In this document: positions 40,753 to 48,795 of the stretch, piece by piece
Position numbering within the stretch: position 1 is the stretch's first letter
Layout: the number at the start of each line of letters is the position of its first letter
DNA from: Panacagrimonas sp965216805
GTDB lineage: Bacteria > Pseudomonadota > Gammaproteobacteria > Nevskiales > Nevskiaceae
DNA length: 64,000 bases
Direction of reading: 5' to 3'
NCBI RefSeq assembly: GCF_965216805.1
Contig: NZ_CBDCGN010000002.1
Location: 2,542,001 to 2,606,000, forward strand
Made by a program: the position numbers and the translations under genes
Notes under the pieces: model-generated
Told to the model about the DNA's origin: nothing
The model's input: only the letters and a program-made list of their open reading frames with translations
Databases searched by the model: none

Positions 40753-40882
40753 CGCGGGTGAACGCGGATCAGGCAACACCTAGTCGCGTAGCCCGGGTGA
40801 AACCGGGGGATTGTCTCCGCGAGAAGCAGAAGCCCCGGGTTGCACCCGGGCTACGACGCTTTTTGATCCGCGTTCATCCGCG
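40753..40882. repeat. GATCCGCGTTCAtCCGCG-type inverted repeat enclosing a second repeat
   Basis: Arms 40753-40771 and 40864-40882 pair over 19 bp with one mismatch. They enclose the GTAGCCCGGG palindrome at 40788-40854. Together they fill most of the gap between the ends of folD and mtnA. Confidence 0.6.
40788..40854. repeat. GTAGCCCGGG-type palindromic repeat, copy 2
   Basis: GTAGCCCGGGTGAAACC (from 40788) pairs with GGTTGCACCCGGGCTAC (to 40854). Same family as 12409-12477. It lies between the converging folD and mtnA genes. Confidence 0.75.
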
Positions 40883-40911
40883 CGATCCGCGTCAGAAGTC
40901 ATGCTCGCGGG

Positions 40912-41919
40912 CTACCCCATCAACCGCTGGATACCTGCTGCGTAGTCCCCCTGCAACACGCCGCGCTCGCACACGATGGCGTCGATCAGCCCGGCTGGGG
41001 TGACGTCGAACACCGGGTTCCAGGTCTGCATGCCGGGCGGCGCAATGACCTTGCCCTGCACTTCGGTCAGTTCGCGTGCGCTACGTTCCTCGATGGGAAT
41101 GGCCTGCCCGTCCGCGCACCCCGGATCGAAGGTGCCGCTAGGCGCCACCACCATGAACCGGGCACCGTGATGACGCGCGGCGATGGCCAACGCATAGGTA
41201 CCGATCTTGTTGGCGGTGTCGCCATTGGCGGCGATGCGGTCCGCACCCACGATCACCCAGTCGATCTTGCGACTGCGCATCAGGTGGGCGGCGGCACCGT
41301 CGGCAATGAGCTTGGTGGGGATACCGTCGCGCAGCAGCTCCCAGGCGGTCAGGCGCGCGCCCTGCAGCCACGGTCGGGTTTCGGTGTTGTAGACCTGCGC
41401 CAGCTTGTGCTGCTGCCACGCGCTGCGGATCACGCCCAGCGCGGTGCCGTGCCCGCCGGTGGCCAACGCACCGGTATTGCAATGGGTGAGCACCTGCGAG
41501 CCCGGCTCGATCAGCGCTGCGCCGAGTTCGCCCATGCGCAGGTTCTGCGCCAGGTCCTCGTGGTGTATGCGCTGTGCTTCCTGCAGCAGCGCGGCAGCGT
41601 CGGTGGTGCCCAGGCCGCGCATCCGCTGCAGCGCCCAGCGCAGGTTGACCGCTGTGGGGCGGGATTGCGCAAGCACCCGCTCGGCGTCGTCGTAATCACG
41701 CTGCGCGGCCGCATCGAGCGCCAGGCCGTAGGCGGCCGCAATCCCGATCGCCGGTGCACCGCGCACCGCCATGCCATGGATGGCCGCGGCGACGTCGGCG
41801 GCGCTGTGGCACGCCACCCAGACCTCGCGCAACGGCAGTTCGCGCTGATCCAGCAGGCGCAGCACACCGGCGTCCCAGACGATGGGCTGGATGCCTTGAT
41901 TCTGAACGAGGAGGCTCAT
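40912..41919 (-). CDS. mtnA: S-methyl-5-thioribose-1-phosphate isomerase
   Basis: 335 residues from ATG 41919. Family blocks: AVRGAPAIGIAAAYGLAL, the catalytic-Cys loop THCNTGALATGGHGTALG and the Asp motif VGADRIAANGDTANKIGTY. It converts 5-methylthioribose-1-P to 5-methylthioribulose-1-P in methionine salvage. It is divergent from mtaD with a short shared region holding a perfect inverted repeat. No Shine-Dalgarno is evident. Confidence 0.95.
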   Translation of the reverse strand: MSLLVQNQGIQPIVWDAGVLRLLDQRELPLREVWVACHSAADVAAAIHGMAVRGAPAIGIAAAYGLALDAAAQRDYDDAERVLAQSRPTAVNLRWALQRMRGLGTTDAAALLQEAQRIHHEDLAQNLRMGELGAALIEPGSQVLTHCNTGALATGGHGTALGVIRSAWQQHKLAQVYNTETRPWLQGARLTAWELLRDGIPTKLIADGAAAHLMRSRKIDWVIVGADRIAANGDTANKIGTYALAIAARHHGARFMVVAPSGTFDPGCADGQAIPIEERSARELTEVQGKVIAPPGMQTWNPVFDVTPAGLIDAIVCERGVLQGDYAAGIQRLMG

Positions 41920-41941
41920 GCGGGAGTCACTGGGGCTTGCC

Positions 41942-41964
41942 GGTAGAATGACAAGGATTCTACC
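41942..41964. promoter_or_regulatory. Inverted repeat between mtnA and mtaD, candidate operator
   Basis: GGTAGAAT (41942-41949) and ATTCTACC (41957-41964) form a perfect 8-bp inverted repeat with a 7-bp centre. It lies 23 bases ahead of the mtnA ATG and 20 ahead of the likely mtaD GTG. The position in a divergent methionine-salvage promoter region suits a repressor site or an overlapping promoter. Confidence 0.45.
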
Positions 41965-41983
41965 GACCGCGCACGAACATCCC

Positions 41984-43315
41984 GTGGCTGATCCAACGAC
42001 GACACAAACCATCGACCTGCTGGTGATTCCCGCCGCGATCGTGCCGGCGGAGCCAGCCGGCGTGGTGCTGCAGGACCATGCGCTGGCGGTGGACGCCGGT
42101 CGTATCGTCGCGGTCCTGCCGGTCGCCGAGGCGCGGCTGCACTATGCGCCGCGCGAGACCCGCGAACTGCCGCAGCACGCGTTGATGCCCGGCCTGGTCA
42201 ACGCGCATACCCATCTGGCGATGACGCTGCTGCGCGGCCTGGCCGACGATCTGCCACTGATGGACTGGTTGCAGAACCACGTGTGGCCGGCGGAAGGCCA
42301 GCACGTGTCGCGCGCGTTCTGCGTGGACGGTGTGCGCCTGGCGACGGTCGAGTCCATCCGCGGCGGCGTCACCTGCGCCAACGATATGTATTTCTTTGCC
42401 GACGCCACCGCCGAGGTCTGCGGCGCCGCCGGGCTGCGCGCCGCGGTGAACCTGATCGTCATCGATTTTCCCACCGCCTGGGCGGCCGGACCGGACGAGT
42501 ACTTTGCCAAGGGCATCGCGGTGCACGATTCGGTGCGCGGCAACCCGCTGCTGCGCACGATGTTCGCCCCGCACGCACCCTACACCGTCAGCGACGGCCC
42601 CTTGCGAAGAGTGCGCGCCTACGCCGACGAACTGGGCATCGGCATCCACATGCACGTGCACGAAACCGCGTTCGAAGTGGCCGAAGCGGTCAAGCAGAGC
42701 GGTCAGCGGCCCTGGCAGCGGCTCAAGGAGCTCGGTCTGCTGGGGCCGGATTTCGTCGCCGTGCACATGACCCAGCTCAGCGATGAGGAAATCACGGAGG
42801 CAGCCACCTACGGCGTGCATGTCGCCCACTGTCCGGAATCCAACCTCAAGCTGGCCAGCGGCTTCTGCCCGGTGGCGAAGCTGCTGGACGCGGGCGTCAA
42901 CGTCGCGCTGGGCACCGACGGTGCGGCCTCCAACAACGACCTCGACCTGTTCGGCGAAATGCGCACCGCCGCGCTGCTGGCCAAGGGCGTGTCCGGCAGC
43001 GCGCAGGCCTTTCCGGCCGCCCAAGCCCTGCATGCCGCCACGCTTGGCGGCGCGCGTGCGCTGGGCTGGGACGCCGAGATCGGCTCGCTGGTGGCGGGCA
43101 AGTCCGCTGACTTCATCGCGGTACAGATGAACGCCGCGCATCTGACGCCCTGTTATAACTTGGTGTCCCATCTGGTCTATGCCGTCGGGCGCGGCGACGT
43201 CAGCGATGTCTGGGTCGCCGGCCGCGCACTGATGCGCGAGCGGCGTCTGCTGACCCTGGACGAAACCGAGGTGCTGGCCAAGGCCGTCGAATGGCGCCAA
43301 CGCATCCGCAACTGA
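41984..43315 (+). CDS. mtaD: 5-methylthioadenosine/S-adenosylhomocysteine deaminase (TRZ/ATZ family)
   Basis: 443 residues from GTG 41984; ATGs at 41948 and 41918 lie in or before the operator-like repeat and so are less likely. Amidohydrolase metal ligands: NAHTHLAM (HxH), HMHVHET (His) and LGTDGAASNN (Asp). It deaminates MTA or SAH to the inosyl forms. The order mtnA / mtaD-ubiG-mupP-yciK is the arrangement seen in Pseudomonas, which supports the MtaD call over other TRZ/ATZ hydrolases. Confidence 0.9.
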   Translation: MADPTTTQTIDLLVIPAAIVPAEPAGVVLQDHALAVDAGRIVAVLPVAEARLHYAPRETRELPQHALMPGLVNAHTHLAMTLLRGLADDLPLMDWLQNHVWPAEGQHVSRAFCVDGVRLATVESIRGGVTCANDMYFFADATAEVCGAAGLRAAVNLIVIDFPTAWAAGPDEYFAKGIAVHDSVRGNPLLRTMFAPHAPYTVSDGPLRRVRAYADELGIGIHMHVHETAFEVAEAVKQSGQRPWQRLKELGLLGPDFVAVHMTQLSDEEITEAATYGVHVAHCPESNLKLASGFCPVAKLLDAGVNVALGTDGAASNNDLDLFGEMRTAALLAKGVSGSAQAFPAAQALHAATLGGARALGWDAEIGSLVAGKSADFIAVQMNAAHLTPCYNLVSHLVYAVGRGDVSDVWVAGRALMRERRLLTLDETEVLAKAVEWRQRIRN

Positions 43316-43328
43316 ACAGTCGCGACTC

Positions 43329-44030
43329 ATGACCAACGTCGACACTTCCGAGATCGCCCATTTCGATCGCCTGGCTTCCACCTGGTGGGACCCCAAGGGC
43401 GAGATGGGGCCGCTGCACGCGCTCAATCCCCCAAGGGTGCGCTTCATCGATCAGGCTTGCGGCGGACTAAAGGAGAAGCGCGCGCTCGACGTCGGCTGCG
43501 GCGGCGGAATTCTGAGCGAGGCGCTGGCGGCACGCGGCGCACAGGTCACCGGCATCGACCTCGCTGAAGCCGCGCTGGAAGTGGCGCGTCATCACGCGCA
43601 CATCGGCGGGCTCAGCATCGACTACCGCCTGAGCGCGGCCGAGGCACTCGCCACCGAGGCACCTGCCAGCTTCGATCTGGTGTGCTGCCTGGAAATGCTG
43701 GAACACGTCCCTGATCCGGCCAGCGTGGTGCAGGCCTGCGCGCAACTGGTCAGGCCCGGCGGCGACGTGGTGTTCTCCACCATCAACCGCAATCCCAAGA
43801 GCTTTGCGCTGGCCATCGTCGGTGCCGAGTACGTGATGGGCCTGATCCCGCGCGGCACCCACGAGTACGCCAAGTTCATCCGCCCGTCCGAACTCGCCGA
43901 ATGGTGTCGTCACGCCGGCCTGCAGACGCAGCTGCTGCGAGGACTGCGCTACAACCCGCTGCTCAAGTCCGCCAACCTGGCCGACGACATCGACGTGAAT
44001 TATCTGATGCACGGTCGGCGCCCCGCATGA
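43329..44030 (+). CDS. ubiG: Ubiquinone biosynthesis O-methyltransferase
   Basis: 233 residues. Begins ...EIAHFDRLASTWWDPKGEMGPLHALNPPRVRFI, the UbiG signature; SAM motif I is ALDVGCGGGILSEALA, and LEHVPDP and FSTINRNPKSF follow. It methylates both hydroxyl groups during ubiquinone synthesis. It is 13 bp after mtaD and its stop overlaps the next ATG (44027-44030). Confidence 0.96.
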   Translation: MTNVDTSEIAHFDRLASTWWDPKGEMGPLHALNPPRVRFIDQACGGLKEKRALDVGCGGGILSEALAARGAQVTGIDLAEAALEVARHHAHIGGLSIDYRLSAAEALATEAPASFDLVCCLEMLEHVPDPASVVQACAQLVRPGGDVVFSTINRNPKSFALAIVGAEYVMGLIPRGTHEYAKFIRPSELAEWCRHAGLQTQLLRGLRYNPLLKSANLADDIDVNYLMHGRRPA

Positions 44031-44686
44031 GCGGCATCGCGCAAGCCTGGCTGTTCGACCTCGACGGCACCCTGGCCGATACCGCGCCGGATCTCGGCCA
44101 TGCCGCCAACCAGGTGCGGGCCGAATGCGGCCTGCGACCGCTGCCGCTGGCGGACTATCGCAGCGTCGCCTCGTCCGGCGCGCGCGGACTGCTCGGCGTG
44201 GCCCTGGGCATGACGCCCGAGCACCCCGACTACGCGCCGCATCGCGACAGCTTTCTGGCCCATTACCGCAGTCAGCTGGCGCTGCATACGCGACTGTTCC
44301 CCGGCATCGCCGAATTCCTGCTGGCGCTGGAACTGAAGCACCTGCGCTGGGGCGTGGTCACCAACAAGGCGGCGTGGCTGACCCATCCCCTGATGGAGGC
44401 CCTGGGCCTGGGCACCCGCGCGGCCTGCATCATCAGCGGCGACAGCACCCCCAACCCCAAGCCCGCGCCCGACTCGTTGTTTCTGGCCTGTTCGCAATTG
44501 CACCTGAAGCCGGCCGACTGCGTCTATGTCGGCGACGACTTGCGCGACATCGATGCAGCGCGCGCCGCCGGCATGCCCTCGATCGCTGCCGGCTGGGGCT
44601 ACCTCGGCGATACGCGAATCCAGGACTGGCCGGCGAATCATGTCGTGGCCAGCGTCGCAGATCTGCGCACCCTGCTGGACGCCTGA
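44027..44686 (+). CDS. mupP: HAD-family N-acetylmuramic acid 6-phosphate phosphatase (MupP-like)
   Basis: 219 residues. HAD motifs: WLFDLDGTLADTAPDL (I), WGVVTNK (II), KPAPDSL (III) and VGDDLRDIDAARAAGM (IV). By sequence it is close to phosphoglycolate phosphatases, but its place between ubiG and yciK is that of MupP in Pseudomonas. MupP acts in cell-wall recycling and lowers intrinsic fosfomycin sensitivity. Function is assigned mainly from synteny. Confidence 0.82.
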   Translation: MSGIAQAWLFDLDGTLADTAPDLGHAANQVRAECGLRPLPLADYRSVASSGARGLLGVALGMTPEHPDYAPHRDSFLAHYRSQLALHTRLFPGIAEFLLALELKHLRWGVVTNKAAWLTHPLMEALGLGTRAACIISGDSTPNPKPAPDSLFLACSQLHLKPADCVYVGDDLRDIDAARAAGMPSIAAGWGYLGDTRIQDWPANHVVASVADLRTLLDA

Positions 44687-44735
44687 CACCAGCGCCCGAC
44701 TCGGCGAGGTCCGCCGACACACCACCGGAACTGCC

Positions 44736-45476
44736 ATGGACACCGACTTCAGCTACAGCCCCGCTTCCGATCTGCTGCAGGAGCGGGTGATCCTGATCAC
44801 CGGGGCCGGCGGCGGTCTTGGCGGCGCGCTGGCACAGGCCTGCGCCGCGCTGGGCGCCACCGTGGTGCTCAGCGGCCACACCGTGCGCAAGCTCGAAGCC
44901 ACCTACGACTGCATCGTCGAGGCCCGCGGGCCGCAGCCGGCGATCCTGCCGATGAACCTGATGACCGCGACCTGGGCCGAGTACGAAGCCTTCGCCGCCT
45001 CGCTCGAACAGAACTTCGGCCGCCTCGACGGCCTGGTCCACGCGGCTGCGCACTTCAAGGGCTTTTCGCGGCTGGAGGACCTGGAACCGCGCGAATGGCT
45101 GGACAGCCTGCAGGTGAACCTGACCGCCCCCTATGCCCTGACCCGGCTGTGCCTGCCGTTGCTGCGCAAGTCGGCGGATGCCTCGGTGATCCAGGTCACT
45201 GACGAAGGCGGCCGCAAGGTACGCGCCTACAACGGCATCTACGGCATCGCCAAGCGCGCCGCCGAGGCATTGGCCAACGGCTTTGCGCTGGAGCTCAAGC
45301 ACGAGGCCAACCTGCGGTTCAACACGGTGGATCCCGGACCGATGCGTACCGCGCTGCGCGCCCGCGGTTACGCCGCCGAGGTCCTGCACGACGTGCCGCT
45401 GCCGGAGACGCGTCTATCGCGTCTGCTGTGGCTGCTCGGTGGCGACGCCCGCGGCATCAGCGGCCGGGCTTTTTAG
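44736..45476 (+). CDS. yciK: YciK-family short-chain dehydrogenase/reductase
   Basis: 246 residues. Rossmann motif ITGAGGGLGGAL (21-32), HAAAH, and YxxxK as Y169-GIA-K173. The catalytic serine expected 12-13 residues before the tyrosine is missing: the segment reads VTDEGGRKVRAYNGIY, with Asp156/Glu157 there. The activity of YciK proteins is not settled; without serine this one may be impaired or use Thr155. Its last 20 bp overlap the end of the convergent rluB gene. Confidence 0.88.
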   Translation: MDTDFSYSPASDLLQERVILITGAGGGLGGALAQACAALGATVVLSGHTVRKLEATYDCIVEARGPQPAILPMNLMTATWAEYEAFAASLEQNFGRLDGLVHAAAHFKGFSRLEDLEPREWLDSLQVNLTAPYALTRLCLPLLRKSADASVIQVTDEGGRKVRAYNGIYGIAKRAAEALANGFALELKHEANLRFNTVDPGPMRTALRARGYAAEVLHDVPLPETRLSRLLWLLGGDARGISGRAF

Positions 45477-46866
45477 GCGGCCTGCGCGCAGCACCCGGCT
45501 TGCCCCCGGGCCTGCCTCCGGGCTCGGACGGTGATCGCGGCCCGGACTTGGCCGCAGCTCTGGAATCCGCTCCGCCCTGGCGCTGCGAGGAGCCCATGGA
45601 ATCGCCCTTCACCGACGGCGCCCGACCTCGTCCCTTTGCATGCCCGCCGCCCGCGCGAGACTCCCGGCGGCCGCCGCCGGGCGTAGACGAGGCTGGCCGG
45701 GAAGATTCCGGCGCACGTCGGGCGGCCCGATCGGCACGCTCGAAACGCGGTGGCGGCACCGGCTCTTCCGCCACCGGGCGCGCACGCCGCGACGCCGCGC
45801 GGCCAGGCTTGAACGCCGCGCCGCCAGCTTCGCCCACCGAACCTGCAGCCGAAGCGGTGCGGTGCTTGCTGCGACCCGCAGACTGCGGTCGCGCATCTCG
45901 CGCCGGAGCGGGCTTGCGGGGCTCGTCCCGGGCCTCGGTGCGCGTGCCTGCCGGCCGCGCTCGCGACGGCTCCGATGCATTTCCGCGCACAGACCCTGCG
46001 GTTGCGCGCTTACCAGCGGGCACCTGCCTCACTTCCACGTCGTCGTCGATCTCGCCACGCGACCGCCGCGGTACGCTGCGCTTGGCGCCGCGAGCTGGCG
46101 CGGGCAACGGCGACATGCGCACTGCCTGCAGAAGCGCGTTCAACTCCTCGGCCGTCGCCTCGCGATAACTGCCGGCCTTGATGCCGCGACCGAGCACCAC
46201 CGGGCCGTAGGCGATGCGGATCAGGCGGCTCACCTGCAAGCCTTCGGCTTCGAACAGGCGCCGCACGATACGGTTGCGCCCCTCGCCCATCGTCACCTCG
46301 TACCAGCGATTGGCGCCGCCCGGCTCGCCGACTTCGAGGTCCGGCGGATCGACGTCGACCAGCTTCTCGCACCGGGCCGGGCCGTCGTCGAGCTGCACGC
46401 CGGACAGCAGCCGCCGGCGGATGTCGTCGGTCAATTCGCCCAGCACGCGCACCGCGTAGACCCGCTTGATCTCGAAACTGGGATGGGTCAGGCGCCGCGC
46501 CAGTTCGCCATCGTTGGTCATCAGCAACAGGCCGGAGGTGTTGATGTCCAGCCGGCCTACCGCAATCCAGCGCCCGGTCTCCAGTTCCGGCAGCTTGCGG
46601 AACACAGTACGGCGACCTTCCGGATCGTCGCGCGTCACCAGCTCGCCGGTCTTCTTGCGGAACAGCAGCACGCGCGGCGCCGCTGGCTTGCGCGCCAGTG
46701 CCACCAACCGGCCATCCACCCGCACATGATCGTCGTGCGCAATCTTCTGCCCGACCTCTGCCGGTCGGCCATTGACGGTGATACGGCCCAGCGCGATCCA
46801 TTCTTCGACCGCGCGACGGCTGGCGATACCCGCGGTGGCCAGCAGTTTCTGGATGCGTTCGCTCAT
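45457..46866 (-). CDS. rluB: 23S rRNA pseudouridine(2605) synthase with long disordered tail
   Basis: 469 residues from ATG 46866. An S4 RNA-binding domain (1-60, IQKLLATAGIASRRAVEEWI) is followed by the RsuA/RluB core, with catalytic Asp107 in GRLDINTSGLLLMTNDGE and GEGRNRIVRRLFEAEG. It modifies U2605 in the peptidyl transferase region. From about residue 247 a tail of some 220 residues is almost entirely Arg, Pro, Gly, Ala and Ser; E. coli RluB has 291 residues in total. In many relatives rluB directly follows scpB; here they are about 15.6 kb apart. Confidence 0.93.
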   Translation of the reverse strand: MSERIQKLLATAGIASRRAVEEWIALGRITVNGRPAEVGQKIAHDDHVRVDGRLVALARKPAAPRVLLFRKKTGELVTRDDPEGRRTVFRKLPELETGRWIAVGRLDINTSGLLLMTNDGELARRLTHPSFEIKRVYAVRVLGELTDDIRRRLLSGVQLDDGPARCEKLVDVDPPDLEVGEPGGANRWYEVTMGEGRNRIVRRLFEAEGLQVSRLIRIAYGPVVLGRGIKAGSYREATAEELNALLQAVRMSPLPAPARGAKRSVPRRSRGEIDDDVEVRQVPAGKRATAGSVRGNASEPSRARPAGTRTEARDEPRKPAPARDARPQSAGRSKHRTASAAGSVGEAGGAAFKPGRAASRRARPVAEEPVPPPRFERADRAARRAPESSRPASSTPGGGRRESRAGGGHAKGRGRAPSVKGDSMGSSQRQGGADSRAAAKSGPRSPSEPGGRPGGKPGAARRPPKKPGR

Positions 46867-47021
46867 GGACTGACAAGACGTGGAAAGACTGCAGGATCGA
46901 CATCTTCGCATGAGGTCGCGCCGCGCCTGGCGGGTTGCATGGCTCGCGCAGGGACGAAAGGACACAAGCTTCAGCGGCTTCGGGCCGCCCATCCGGCGCC
47001 GACAGCGCGTACGATAGTGCC

Positions 47022-47420
47022 ATGTTGCGCCGCTTGTTCGCCCTGTTCTTCGTCATCGCCAGCCTGACCCCGCAGGCCGGAACCGCGTTTTCCTGCCTGA
47101 TGATGGGCGGCCCGCCGCAGCAGCACTGCTGCTGCGATCCGGACGAGGTCGCACCCGCAAACCCAGACGCAGCGCAGCAAGTCGGCTGCTGCCAGCCGGT
47201 GGTTGAGATCGCCGCCGGCCCCGGCGACCACAGCGGCGGTCTGCCCGCCGGCGCCAAGCTGCCGGACTACCAGCCCCAGGCGGTGTCGCCGGTCCTGGCG
47301 CCGGTGCTACTCGCCTTCGTGCTGCCGTCCCAGGTCAATGACCCGGGCTGGTACGTGCCTCGCGATCACGGTCTCTACGGGACCGATCTGTATCTGCGCA
47401 CGCAGAGATTGCGGCTGTAA
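47022..47420 (+). CDS. Small exported Cys-rich protein heading the Cus-type operon
   Basis: 132 residues. Signal peptide MLRRLFALFFVIASLTPQAGTAFS. The mature part has Cys/Met/His clusters (CLMMGGPPQQHCCCDPDE, VGCCQP) suited to soft metals such as Cu(I), a second hydrophobic segment near 90-105 and a conserved-looking tail (PGWYVPRDHGLYGTDLYLRTQ). It precedes the cusC-like gene by 88 bp. I know of no assigned function; a periplasmic copper-binding or sensing role is inference. Confidence 0.75.
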   Translation: MLRRLFALFFVIASLTPQAGTAFSCLMMGGPPQQHCCCDPDEVAPANPDAAQQVGCCQPVVEIAAGPGDHSGGLPAGAKLPDYQPQAVSPVLAPVLLAFVLPSQVNDPGWYVPRDHGLYGTDLYLRTQRLRL

Positions 47421-47508
47421 CTGCCGCGCTTCGACCGGGGCACCTGCCCCGAATCTGATCCGCGCCGACAACGGCGCTCGATAAGCCTGTCGAAGATGAG
47501 GTTCTCCC

Positions 47509-48795
47509 ATGTCTGTTTTTCTCGCCGCGCGAAACCCGCGCGTGCTACTCGCCATTCTTGGCGCGCTGACGGGTCCCGCTGCATTTGCGGATGACAGCGA
47601 CATCGCGCTGGACCTGGACGCCGCACAAGAACTGGCGGTCACCCGCCAGCCCCTGCTCGAAGCCCTGAACGCGCAGGCGCGTGCGGAACGCGAGTCGGCC
47701 GTCGCTGCCGGACAGTTGCCGGACCCGCAGCTCAGCCTGGGCGTGCAGGGCCTGCCGATCAACAGCGACGACGCCGGTTCCTTCACCCGCGACAGCGACA
47801 CCCAGCTCACCGTCGGCTTCACGCAGGAATTTCCGCGCGCCGCCAAGCGTCGCCTGCGCGGGGCCTTGAACGAACGCGAGGCGCAGCGGCTCGACGCGCA
47901 GGCGCAACTCGCTGAGCGCAGCATCCGCCGCGACACCGCGCTGGCCTGGCTGGAGCTGTGGCGCTTCGAGCAGGCGCTGCTGCTGAACCGCGCCAGCCTG
48001 CGCGAGGCCGAGGCGCAGATGCAGGCGGTGGAGATTGCGCTCAAAACCAGCAGCGCCACACAGGCCGAACTGCTGGGCGCCAGAGTTGAGGTCGGGCGCA
48101 TGCGCGACGCCGTGGCCGGCGCCGAGCAGAGCATCGGTCATGCGCGCAACGTCCTGTCGCGCTGGATCGGCGAGGCCGCGTTCCGACCGGTGTGTCCTGA
48201 TCTTCCGGCACCGCCACTGCCGACCCTGGCGCAGGTGCTGGAGCGCGTGCGCATGCACCCGCAGCTCGCCAGCCTTGAGGTGCAAATTTCGGCGGCCCAA
48301 ACCGGCGCAGAACTCGCCAGGGCGGCCTACGCCCCGGACTGGCGTGTGGAACTGGCCTACGCGGATCGCCCTGCATTTTCCGAGATGGTCAGCGTGCAGG
48401 TAGGCATCGACCTGCCGGTATTCACACGCAATCGCCAGGACCGCGGACTGGCTGCGGCGCTGGCACGCGGCGATGCGGCGGACGCTGCGGCGCAGGACGC
48501 ACTGCGCGAACTGCAGGCCGAGGCACGGCTGAACTACCACGACAGCGAGCGCTTGTACGAGCGCCTGGATGCCTACAACAACAGCTTGCTGCCGGACAGC
48601 GCGCATCGCGTCGAGGCAGCGCTAGCCGGCTGGGGCGCGGGTCGCAACGCGCTGCGCGAGGTGCTCGAAGCGCGTCGCGCCACGCTTGAACTTCAGATGA
48701 CCCGTCTTGAACTGCAGCACGACGCGGCCAAGCACGCCGCGCAGCTTGAGTATCTCGGCGCCTACGCAGACACAGCGGAGACTATTCATGAGTAA
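47509..48795 (+). CDS. Outer-membrane efflux protein, TolC family (CusC/CzcC-like)
   Basis: 428 residues with a type I signal peptide (to about residue 27) and no lipobox. Two outer-membrane-efflux repeats of long helices (AAQELAVTRQPLLEALNAQARAERE; LAQVLERVRMHPQLASLEVQISAAQT) form the trimeric tunnel for the adjacent adaptor and RND pump. The stop overlaps the start of the adaptor gene by 8 bp, showing one operon. Confidence 0.9.
   Translation: MSVFLAARNPRVLLAILGALTGPAAFADDSDIALDLDAAQELAVTRQPLLEALNAQARAERESAVAAGQLPDPQLSLGVQGLPINSDDAGSFTRDSDTQLTVGFTQEFPRAAKRRLRGALNEREAQRLDAQAQLAERSIRRDTALAWLELWRFEQALLLNRASLREAEAQMQAVEIALKTSSATQAELLGARVEVGRMRDAVAGAEQSIGHARNVLSRWIGEAAFRPVCPDLPAPPLPTLAQVLERVRMHPQLASLEVQISAAQTGAELARAAYAPDWRVELAYADRPAFSEMVSVQVGIDLPVFTRNRQDRGLAAALARGDAADAAAQDALRELQAEARLNYHDSERLYERLDAYNNSLLPDSAHRVEAALAGWGAGRNALREVLEARRATLELQMTRLELQHDAAKHAAQLEYLGAYADTAETIHE

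Noticed and set aside
41918..41983. mtaD start at ATG 41918 or 41948
   Set aside because: Both lie at or before the palindromic control region and would overlap the mtnA start; GTG 41984 fits the family start better.
47436..47451. Hairpin CGGGGC-ACCT-GCCCCG as a terminator between the Cys-rich gene and cusC
   Set aside because: Only six pairs and no T-run; it lies within what appears to be one operon.
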